The translations under genes and the position numbers were made by a program. The notes below the pieces were generated by a model. That model had not been told where the DNA came from. It made no database searches and saw only the letters and a program-made list of their open reading frames with translations. Shown piece after piece: positions 1-9,800 of a DNA stretch of 64,000 nucleotides (positions are counted from its first letter, which is position 1; the number at the start of each line of letters is the position of its first letter). The stretch comes from Rostratula benghalensis. Taxonomy: Eukaryota; Chordata; Aves; Charadriiformes; Rostratulidae. Where the stretch lies: the NCBI GenBank assembly GCA_013399305.1, contig VXAI01000244.1, positions 91,564-155,563 on the forward strand, in the 5' to 3' direction.

Positions 1-282
1 GGTGAAAACCACCATCAGGCAGCACATAAACAGGCAGGAGTAGAAGTGGAGGCTGATGCCCAGGCTCACCACGATGGCCAGGGGCATGACGAGGACCCCC
101 ACTGCAATATCAGCCAGTGCCAGGGAAACGATGAAGTAGAGAGTCGTGTTCTGAAACGTCAAGTTCAGCTTTACCACCCAGATGACCAGGATGTTACCCA
201 AAGTGGCGAACAAAGCAACCAAGCACTCGGCTCCGATGTAAATCCCGTCCAGGCTGCTCAGCACCAGGCTCTGGTTGGCCAT
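1..282 (-). CDS. ADORA3: Adenosine receptor A3, first coding exon (N-terminal part, runs off left edge)
   Basis: The complement from 282 down to 1 is an open frame of 94 codons starting at ATG (280-282). It encodes a short extracellular N-terminus and then class A GPCR helices. TM1 carries the GN motif (LGNILVIW). TM2 carries the conserved Asp2.50 in [17 protein letters not shown]. The first extracellular loop and start of TM3 read [10 protein letters not shown], whose Cys is the usual disulfide partner (3.25). These match the A3 subtype better than A1 or A2, from memory of the family. The rest of TM3, the DRY motif and exon 2 lie beyond the left edge; adenosine receptors normally have two coding exons split just after DRY. 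A3 couples to Gi and lowers cAMP when adenosine rises. I see no frame damage. The subtype call rests on about 90 residues, so A3 is likely rather than proven. Confidence 0.9.
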   Translation of the reverse strand, partial: MANQSLVLSSLDGIYIGAECLVALFATLGNILVIWVVKLNLTFQNTTLYFIVSLALADIAVGVLVMPLAIVVSLGISLHFYSCLFMCCLMVVFT

Positions 283-1779
283 GGCCAGCTGCTGGAGACG
301 CTCCCACCCCAGTGTGAGCTGCAGAAGGAAGCATGGGCACCGATGACCCTGCGTGGGATCCGTCCTCGGTGTCTGAAGCTCAGTGGTTCCAGTAACTCCG
401 GGGCGTGCAAACCTCTCCCAGCACCTCGTGTCCTCCACCCTCGGGCAGCAAATCAGCGCTTGCCTTTCCACAGAGCTGCGAATGCCTCAGCATCCAGGAA
501 ACCTTCCCTGCTCTGGACACATCTCCTGAAGCTCACAGCATTCCTTCAGCAGCCTGGTGCTGGTAAAGTACTTGGGAAAGCTTTTTTGAAGGAAATGAAC
601 AGAAAAGCTTCCACCAGGCTGCTTACCAGAAACCTTTAAACAAATAGTTTAACTGTTTCCTCTTCCAGACCATAGCTTCAGAAGTGGGAGAACTGTAACC
701 AGCCCTGACACTGCAAAGCTGCCACTTATCACTGCAGATAATCACTCTGCAGCCACTATAGGAAATGAGACAGTACAGGGGGTGTCTCTCCAGTATGCTT
801 GGGCATACTATCTCTGTTAAGGCCCTGAGGTGGCTGAAAAGTTCTCTTATAATGCACTTGAAGTTTTCAGTGACAGCCCTCATTTCTGTTGGAAATCACT
901 GTGTCACGTTCAGAGAGTGCCATCCTGTCCTGTGCTTGGTTTAGGGAAGAGGGAGAAACCGAGGAATGGAGTGGAGTGGCAGGGAGAGGGTGTAAAAGCT
1001 GTGACCCCTTTGCTGTAGGTGACCCTGGCAGCGCGTGGTCCTCACTCCTTGACACATCTTACAGTGAAAGAGCTGCTCCTGTTTCAGATGGAACTGGGGA
1101 GAGATGCCAGCCTGTGAGCTGATGTCAGCTCCTGGCTCTCAGGGTAACCGTGGGTAAGTAGAAATGCACGCTCTTCAGGAATTAACAAATAGCAATTAAG
1201 CATTTGGGTGGATGGTGCTGTGTCAGGGTAATGAAGCCTTGAGCAAATGTGGGTGCTAATTCTGTGTCCTGGACACTGAGTCCTCCAGCTCTTCCACCCA
1301 GTCTTCTGGCAAAACTGAGGAAGTGAAATCAGCCCTGGGAGGAAGCAGAGACAGAAATAAATGAGACTTGTTCATTCTCTGCTCTCAAAAGAGTTGGACA
1401 AATTCCGCATTCTTGAAATCCATGCTCCAAAGAAGCTCTGAGATGGAGCAAGCTCCCTGCCCCGGTGTAGCCTGCTGTAGCCCCAGGGGTTTGGTCACAG
1501 TGTGATGCTGCTGCTGCTGCATAATGTTGGCTCTTGTACAAAAATGTGCTGAAACCTCAAGGAGGCAAAAAGAGAGACGTCAGAGGGTTTGGTGTAGGAG
1601 ATCTGATAAACTGATCTTCATGGCCAATTTGCTCTGCTCACCTCTACAGAGGGAGTTGTGTGTGCAGACCTGAAAGGGTGCAAAGTTCTGAGGGAGGAGC
1701 TGGCATCTCACCTGGGCTGGTGGAGTTATAGAAAGAATTCAGCACAGCATTTCCTAATTTTGGATGTAAAGGGCCTCAG
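283..1779. other. Spacer between two head-to-head A3-receptor copies
   Basis: This stretch holds the 5' side of ADORA3 (minus strand) and of the A3-like pseudogene (plus strand). I see no further coding exon. It presumably contains the ADORA3 5' UTR and promoter, but no TATA box or CpG island stands out, and I cannot place a transcription start. Confidence 0.5.
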
Positions 1780-2800
1780 ATGTCCAAAATGTCAGTAGGC
1801 AGCCTGGATGTGATCTGTGTTGTGAGGGAGCTTGTCATTGGGATTCTTGCAGCGGTGGGCAATGCCTTGGTGCTGTGGGCAGTGAAGATGAACCCAGCTC
1901 TTCAGAAGACCACCTTCTTGTACGGCGTTTCCCTGGCACTCACTGCCACTGCCACAGGGATCCTTGTCAGGCCACTGGCCATCGTGGTGAGCCTAGGAGT
2001 CCTCACCCATTTCTAGTCCTGCCTCTTCATGTGCTACCTGATGATGATCTGTTCTCACTCCTCCATCCTGGCTTTCCTGGCCATTGCAGTCGACAGGTAC
2101 CTGCGAGTGAAGCTGCTGACCTGGTGAGTCTGGATTAAGGCCCCATTTCATCAGCTCTTCAGCATTTCTCTTCTCCCTTCTATTTCCCTCCAGCTCTATT
2201 TGCAGCATCACGGGGCTTCCTGGGCATTGCTGGTTCTCTGAGAGAAACTCACACAAAGGAGAGCTTCCCAAATTGTAGGCAACGGAGCACCAGGAGTCTG
2301 GGCACTCCTGGAAATTCAGCAATACCTGAAAATCTTAGAGAGTCAGGGAAGGTTGCTTATTAATGTGTACGTGCTTGAAGTCTGGATAAGGTTGTGGGTT
2401 TTAGGTTTTCCCCTGAGGGACAACCACATGGATCTACTGAAGTGAGTCAAAGTAAAACAATATTTCTGACTCTGTGCCTGTGGGTTCCCATTTAAAAGGG
2501 AACAGTGACTGTTTGGAGGTTTTCCTGTAGTTTCAAAACACATTTTAGACATCAGAAGCTGCGAAGGACTGAGTGCAGAGACCCGTGCTTAACTTGAATT
2601 AGAGCGACCAGAAATGAGTGCTTAAAAGCACAAGTTCCTAGATATTGTAGTCCTTTTTTCCCTGAAGAATCACACCTAACGTGGCTGGTGTTCCTGGCCC
2701 ACCCGGGTCTGGGGCAGCTGGCACCAAGAAAAGGATTTGTGTGGTCCTGGGGCTCTGCTGGCTCGTCTCTGGGCTGGTGGGTCCAGCATGCGGACCGTGA
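1780..2800 (+). pseudogene. A3-like adenosine receptor pseudogene, two exons with intron kept
   Basis: Exon 1 (1780-2123) reads like an adenosine receptor from the N-terminus to the DRY box: SLDVI, AVGNALVLW (TM1), PLAIVVSLG (TM2), SCLFMC (TM3) and AIAVDRYLRVKL. By hand, about 45 of 86 residues match the ADORA3 exon at 1-282 without a gap. The frame is broken by TAG at 2014-2016, where ADORA3 has Tyr (HFYSC). The conserved TM2 Asp2.50 is also lost (SLALTATATG instead of [10 protein letters not shown]). A good splice donor, GTGAGT at 2124-2129, sits where adenosine receptor exon 1 normally ends. About 600 bases on, 2723-2790 encodes TKKRICVVLGLCWLVSGLVG, which resembles the exon 2 / TM4 segment RRIWLALGLCWLVSFLVG; it then hits a stop (2798-2800) and fades. 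The kept intron argues for a duplicated gene, not a retrocopy. Only the start of exon 2 is recognisable. Confidence 0.82.
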
Positions 2801-3189
2801 AGGTCCCATTCAACAGAAGTTAGAAAGTTTGCTGAGTTCTCTGGCTCCCTCTTGGTGGCTGCCACCCTGGGAACTCCTTGCCCCGGTGCTGGAGCCCTGA
2901 GCCCTTCCTGCCCGGGAGCCCCAGCGCTCGCAGCGTCCCAGTTGGCTGTCCCTGCTGGGAATGCACAGCTTCCTGGGATGGGATGGAGTAATTCTCCTGT
3001 ATTTTATACAGCTATTGGGATCTATACTGGTTCTTTAGAATTATTAATGGTAATTATTTAGTCTTAGTCTATTAAATCTGTTTATATTTCAACCCTTGAG
3101 TTTACTTGGGTTTTTTTCCCCAGTTCCTTGTCGCGGGTGAGGAGGGGTCATCGAGTGAGAGAATAATTGTCTAAACGACAAATAAATTT

Positions 3190-3400
3190 TGGGTTCCCCA
3201 GGCCGTGCCCACAGCACGGCTGTGCCCGGGGGGGGTCCGGGGGGGGTGGCAGAGCTCGGCGGCCGCCGGGAGGTGGCAGCGCTTCCCCGCGGCTCCGGGC
3301 CCTGGCAGGAAGGGGCTCTGAGATGCTCCGGGCGAGTCGCCACCGCGCAAACGGCGCTGTAATCGCGGGGGTCGCGCATTCTCTCACCCCCCAGCTCCTT
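3190..3400. other. Isolated GC- and CpG-rich patch
   Basis: A local block rich in CpG, with two runs of eight G around 3228-3246 and a CGGCGGCCGCCGGG segment. It lies about 400 bases downstream of the receptor pseudogene and 18 kb upstream of the RAP1A island. It could be a small CpG island or orphan promoter, or only GC-rich microchromosome sequence. No exon with convincing splice sites follows. Confidence 0.4.
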
Positions 3401-4504
3401 CTTTGGAGGCAGGCGCTTCCCACGGGGACAGACTCTTGTCCAAACACTGCCCTCAGCACCCCGGGTCCTGCCAGGGCACAGGCCGGTGGGTTTCTCTTTG
3501 GCTGTCCTTTTTAGCAGCTGTGGAGGGGAGATGGGCTCAGAAAAGCGCCTGTCTTCAGTAAACCTGTGTCTGTGTGTGACCCGGGAAACCTGCCACCGAG
3601 GAGAGGGAAGCCCACGTTTCCTGAGCTGTTGGAGAGTGAGAAGTGCCATCAGCTCCTTCCATGACCCTCAGGCCAAGAGGAGGAGACCATGGACTCGTCC
3701 AGGTACATAACCAACCTGCCCTTCTGCTGCCCTGGCTCCCTGTGCTTCTAAGGAGAAGTAAAAGACCCAAAGAAAAGAGGACCTTTGGAGCCCCATCCCC
3801 GCTGGTGCAGCCCAGGGTGATGCCATCAGACCCAGCTGAGCTGCACCTGCCCTGGCTGGGGCTGAACTGGGACATTTCCGCCCTGCACCCCCTGTTCCCA
3901 CCAGGTTCCTGCCCGGAGAGGCACAAGGTGCACTTATTTTCTTCAGATGTTTCCTCCTGCAGGCAGCACCTGTTTCCTGCCCTAAATATGAGAGAACTGG
4001 GTTGCTGGGCTGCTGCATCTCCTCCGTCAGCAGTGGAGGACAAGCCTCTGCCCCACACTTTTTCCCCAGCCCCGGGATGCCCTGTGGGTCTGTGGGTGCT
4101 GCATCCTCCTCATGCCCCCACATCCTCCTTCTGTGGGCACTCGGCTCCTCTGCCACCGCCCCCCTTCCGCCCCAGCGTCAGGAAACACTGGGCTGGAGGT
4201 TTTTATGGCTTGCAAAGTGATTAAATGCTCCCTGCACAGAGGAGCCAAATGGGGCTGAAGCGTGGGATCGGGGAGGGCCTTGACGTGGAAACCATCTCTG
4301 CCCTCCCTTTCTCACTCTTTCCTTACAGCATCCAGCCCCAGACCCTCACCCAAGGGCTCCCTCAGCTACTTCTCTACTTATTTGTTCTGGAATCATGCAC
4401 TGTGCTCCCGCTGAGAGGCTTAGGGAAACTTAAGGCTGAGCTCAGGGAGCAGAGCTCACACTGGTGCTAACAATCCCCTGCTCGTGGCTGCTGGTGGCTG
4501 TGCT

Positions 4505-4524
4505 CTGTGTGTGTGTGTGTGTGT
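4505..4524. repeat. Short GT dinucleotide microsatellite
   Basis: An almost perfect alternation of T and G, about ten units, directly readable. Confidence 0.9.
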
Positions 4525-6169
4525 AGATTTATCTATGTGCTGCTATAATATATAAGCCTTCTGCTAGATGTGCTGGTGTGGTTAGAGTATTTGGAGGCCT
4601 TTCCTGCCTCATACAGTAGTATTTTTTTCATAAAACCAGTTGTGATTTGAAGCAGGACACCTCGTGCAGGCTGATCAATCTGGCAGCTGGAGGGATGGGG
4701 AGTAAGAAGGATCAAGCTTGGCTTCCTGGGCATCCAGGATTCATTTTTCCCTTCCTCCATGGTGTCAGTGGGCATCAGCCATGGAGAAAAGGTAGAGGTT
4801 CTGTTGGACATCTCAGCAGTCTGCTCTGGACAAGAGGATGATGCTGAGGTGGATGCTATGGTCTTTGTCAGCCCCTGAGTTTGTGGGGAGCTTCAGGACC
4901 TGCCAACCTCCAGCCCTACCCAGTCTCCTGAGGTGTCTCTGTCCTTCCCCAGAGCTGCTGTGCCATCAGAGCTCCCAGCTGTAACTCAGAGCTATGTCCA
5001 GGGGAGCTGGTGTGACCGAGGAAAGGTGGAGGAAAGGACCAGAGCCTTCTTTGCTCCTCACCAGCTTTGGGGCACCCAGCCAGCTCCTCCATCCCCTGCT
5101 CCTGCCAGGCTGAGACTGGGCTTGTGGAGCTGGAGCCACCCCCGGAGCACCCACAGCCCGAGAGAAGCCCAGCAGTGGATTTGCTGCCACACAAAACTCC
5201 CTGCCCGTGAGCAGGCTGCAGCTGGAATAAGTTTGTGAGCCAGCAATGGAAAGCTTTGGTTTAGATTAGGATTGGAAGGTGTATTTTTAGCTGGTGTTAT
5301 TTAGCTGATGTGGAGGTGCCCACAGAGCTCTGAGGAGAAGGTGGCTCAAGGAGGAGCCCAGGGCAGCTCCCACAGGGCAGAGCCCTGGGATGATGCCGTT
5401 CGATGGGGTTAATCAGCATTTTGGATCCTGGTCCCCCAGCACTTTAAATTTGCCATTTTAAGGCTGTAGTCAGCTTGCTCACTTCTTGGATGGCTCCAGC
5501 GAAAGGCTTCCAGCTATTCCCCAAGGATCCTCCTACATCCTGGTGAGATAAGGATCAGGAAGGGAAGGTCTATCTGCAGCCTCAGCTGCAGCTTTGAGCA
5601 CAGATTCCCTTTCCACATTGGGGGTGGAGGGGAGGACAGCAGATTTTCTAGAAAAAATAGTATTTTTTAGTGACACACAGACTCAGGAAAATAAAAAAAA
5701 TAATCCCACAACAATGATCTTATGGTGTGAGTCACCAGCAGTGTCCTGGTGGGGCTGTAAAACACTTGCAGGCAGCAAAAGGCAGTTCTGCCTGCGCTCC
5801 CCGCTCAGGTCAGGGCTCCCAGCCACCCCCTCCCAGAGCCTGCGCCCCCCAGCTGGGCCTTGTCGCTCTGAGACATGGATGTACCCACCCTCAGCCTCTT
5901 CCCTTACCTTCTGACAGCTGCTGTTCTCCTGCCAGGAGGCGTGGAGGAGTGCTTTATTCTGAGACTTTAGCATTTAATGTTTACCTTAAAGGAAAAAAAA
6001 ACACCCAACCCAAGCTGGAGCTCATAACCGAAGAGGCGGCGAGTGCTGTCCTGGCTCTTCCCTGCCCTGAAAGGAAGTGAAAGCAAAGAGGGAGAGGATG
6101 TGAGTGTGAAGCGGGGTCACATCTGCTGTAACAGAGTGGTTGTGGTCTGGTGAAGAACGAGCCGGAATG

Positions 6170-6260
6170 AGAGCCTGGCGATGGTGACCGATGTCATGTC
6201 ATTGCTCTGTGCCTCAGTTTCCCCATCTGTGGAAAGAAGAGGGTCAATCTGGTCCTGAGG
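6170..6260 (+). mobile_element. MIR-like ancient SINE fragment
   Basis: Contains GCCTCAGTTTCCCCATCTGT near 6211-6230, the signature of the MIR core region, preceded by CATTGCTCTGT in the expected order. MIR and related CORE-SINEs predate the amniote split, so old copies also occur in birds. Edges are approximate because the flanks have diverged. Confidence 0.6.
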
Positions 6261-6801
6261 CAGTGCTCTGAGCTGGGAAGGGCTGGACAGAAGCAGGATC
6301 TTTGGGTTTCCTTCCGAAACTTCCAATTTGGGCATCGTTTCACTGCCCCCCGTGGATGTGGGGGCACAGCCACCTCGGACCACTGTCAGTATTTCTCACA
6401 GATGGGAACGCCTGGAGAAGACTCTCCCCCACTGCACACCCAGCTCTACTGGAAGACAAAGTTCACTTTCCTTAGAATCCAGATTTTGTTCCAAAGATGA
6501 TTTCAACCACTGTCAAAAGCAAATTGTCAGTGGAGAATCAGACCTGGAAAGCTCTTCTTCCTCTCCACATCCTGTTCCCTGAGCTTGAACTGTGCTGGAA
6601 AAGGCAGGGAGTTCTCAATGAGACTCACCCACTGTGTTTTGAAGGGCCAGAAAAGGCTGCAAATGAGTGTTTGCTGCAGAGGGCTCCCCAGTGCCACAGC
6701 AGCACGGTGGCTGGGTCCTGGCTGCTGCGGGGTGTTGTTATTTCAAGCAGAGCAGTAGCTGCAGGGTGTGGGGAACGCGGGGCCCGGTGAGCTCAGCGGT
6801 G

Positions 6802-6858
6802 GCAGAGGATGCTGTGGGATGCAGAGGATGCTGTGGGATGCAGAGGATGCTGTGGGAT
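6802..6858. repeat. 19-bp tandem repeat, three copies
   Basis: The unit GCAGAGGATGCTGTGGGAT occurs three times with no mismatch (6802-6820, 6821-6839, 6840-6858). Perfect identity suggests recent expansion and likely length variation between individuals. Confidence 0.95.
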
Positions 6859-9800
6859 GCACCGGTGCCAGAGTCCAGCAGCGTGGGACCCCTCCAGCCC
6901 CTGCCCCCCCAGGCACGGCCACCTCCTCCAAGGGGTCGCACTGAGAGGGGGCCGGGGTCTCGCTGTCCTGCAGCAGAAGTGAAACCTGTCCTTCAGGGGA
7001 AAAAAAAAAAGCAAGAACTGGGGCAATACTTATCCTCCCTGTGCAGTTTTCCTCAGCTGGATTTGTGTGGCTTTGGATTTTTAAAGCTCCTGAAACCTGG
7101 GAGTGAGCTCGTGTGTTTGCTTTTCTGGCTGGGCTGGTTGGGGAGCGCAGCACCAGTGTGGGAGGGAGCCCGGGCTGTCAAACCAGTACAGCTCGGTGGG
7201 TTTGCCCAGTGATGGGGCTGCTGTGGCTTTGGAACGGCTCCCGGGTGTCAGCCCCTGGGACTCCCAGTACAAACAGGACAGGAACGTGGGGGACAATTGA
7301 TATTTTTGTGCATTTCACAATGAATTGAGGTATAATTGGAGTTTTTTACTGCTCTCTTCAGGTGTGGCTAGGGGGTGAGGGAAGCTGCAGCCAGGGCAGA
7401 CCAGCACAGGACCCCACTGATGCCAAATCCACTCACCCACACGGCAAGAATCTTGCCCAGCCTCCTGGAGCAGTGATTCCCCCTGTTACCCCCCCTTCTC
7501 CCTGCCCAAAGCTGCTCCTTTCTCCCAAAGTACCCGGGGCTGTGAGTGAGCTGTGTCACACTGTGCTTTTCCCGCTGACCCGTTCCTCGTGGGTCAGAAG
7601 GATTTGGGGGCAGCTGAGAAGTGCTGTTTGTGCAGCAGACAGAGCCCTTCCATGGTCCTGCCTGGAACGGTGCTTCCCTGTTGACTTTGCAGAACAAACA
7701 GGACTGAGGTGGTTTCCCCTGCCCCTCCAAGTGACTTTGCAATACTTGGGAAATGCAGGTTTTTGAACTATTTTTTTCCCAGGGGTTCTGCCCTGACCTG
7801 TTGCACAGCGATACAGAGACATCACCCGTCGAGCCACAGCAGTTCTGAGCGTTCACCTCCACATAACGGGAGGAAATGACCTCTGTTTCTGTCTGAAGGC
7901 AGTTCTGGGTGGCAGCAAACAGGGGACCCTGCTGGGGCTCCATCCCTGCCATCGCCCACCACCCAGGGCTTTTCTGCTCAGCACAGAGCTTTCCATCCTC
8001 ACTCTTCACTGGGGATTGGTTTAAATTCCCCTAAAAACAGCATGGAATAAATCCCAGGGAGATGAAAGGGAGGTTTGAGCTGGCAGGAGGCTCTTTAAAG
8101 AGGCACTATTTATACAAAATTGTCTAGCTGATGTGAAAGAAACTGTTTTGACATTTTATAAACTCTTCTGCTGATAATTTTGCATTCAATATGGCAAGGC
8201 TGGGGGAGGCAGAGCGGGGTGAAATGGCAGAGCCAAGGGCCTGAGCTTTCTTCCCAGCTTTTATTTTTTGGCCACCATCAGATTATTTAACTGCAGTGGA
8301 CTGGAATTTACAGTAGCCACTTCCTCTTAAGAGGGGGAGGGAGGGAAGTGCCTTTGCTCTGTCCTGGCCCCAGGGCAGGGAATGGAGGACACGGGGCAGG
8401 AGCAGAAACCCCATTTAGCAGTTTCTCCAAATGGGTTTGTCTCCAGGAAGGGCTACGCTGACCCTGCACAGAATGTGTGTCTCTAACATCAATCCCAACA
8501 AATGGATGTGCTTCATTACAGGGACGCTGAGTTAGTCTTTGTTTTGAATGTTTAGCTGTCTCACACGTGTCCCGGGTCAGATGAACGTTACCCAGGTGTG
8601 CACAGAGGCTGAAAAGCCCTCCAGAAACAAGCTGTGTTGGTGGTGCCCCAGCAGAGGTCTGCAAAGCATTTGCTCACTTTTGCACACCACACGCCTGCCT
8701 TCCTCTATCCTGAGTGAAAATCCAAAATTTAGACAAATGATTGAAGATGTGGCCTCTTCCATCCAGCCTCAAGCTGAAGGCATGGCCATTTGTTGTCATT
8801 TAAAAGCCCATTAACACATTCCAAATAGCACTGCTGGTTCCTTTGCCCTGGCTGCCTTTCAAGTCAGACAATTATTTTCAGCCTCTCCAAACTCTCTGTG
8901 CACTTGAGCTGAGCCCACCCTCCCTTCTGCCCTCACCCGTGCCCAGTGGTGCCCTGGCCTGGATGGGGACGGTCACCTTCATCCCGGGCAGCTTCCGAGA
9001 GAAACGATAGCGCTGCAGCTTGTGAAGCACCTCTGTTTCTCAGGGTGAAAGGAGCTTACTGGCTGCAGAATGTTAGTTTTATTATTGCTAGTAATAAAGG
9101 TGACAAAGCCTGCTTTCTGCCCAAGGAAAGACCTCTGGAAGGCAGTGGAGCCTCATGGCTACATGAAGAGGGGTGCAGGGGCAGCAGCATGAGGAGGGTA
9201 CAGCGCTCGGGCTCTCTCCAGGCAAGGACACCAGCTCCCAGGGGGCTGGTGCCACCTCTGCCTCCTCCAAGCCACATGGCAGGTGGGGCTGGGTGCCACT
9301 GGAGTCCCCAAGGGCCACCAATGAGTGGTTGGCTTGAACCAAGTCCCATTCCCATTGTCCCTTTCCCATCTCTATCCATCCCCTCCATCGCCGCTCCCCG
9401 AGCCCCCTCCTGCCGTGCAGCCCCGGGGAGCGCAGCAGGACATCACCCACCCCGGGATCTGGGGATTCCTGGGTCAGGACCAGCTGGAATTCAGGTGCCA
9501 CAAGGGCTGAGGCTGTGGCCTCTGGGCATGGCTTGCTCCATTCTCTGCCTTCCCCCGGGTCTGGCTTCTCCCTTGCTGTGTTTTGTGGAAATCCTGCCGT
9601 GGGTGAGTACTCCGGGATGGGGAACATCTCTGTGTAATTGATTCATGAAACATGACTCACTCCCTGACTGCCTTTCATGGACTAACTCATCATTGTCAGC
9701 ATAACTACTCGCAGGAGGAGCTTGTGTTTCCCCTGGATATCTTTTAAGTGCTTTTTTCCTGCTTTTGGTTCTCTAATCAAACCAAGGTCTTATTTATAGT

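Larger units (their letters stand above)
2801..6160. other. Intergenic DNA, no gene recognised
   Basis: Open frames here are short, overlap on both strands and match nothing I recognise. The stretch contains the GC-rich patch at 3190-3400 and the GT repeat near 4505, described separately. Confidence 0.55.

Noticed and set aside
46..639. 197-codon plus-strand frame at the left edge
   Set aside because: Its first part is the exact antisense of the ADORA3 exon; the peptide has no recognisable domain.
8946..9641. 231-codon plus-strand frame
   Set aside because: Pro/Ser/Gly-rich with no domain, a long frame also exists on the opposite strand, and no exon context is seen.
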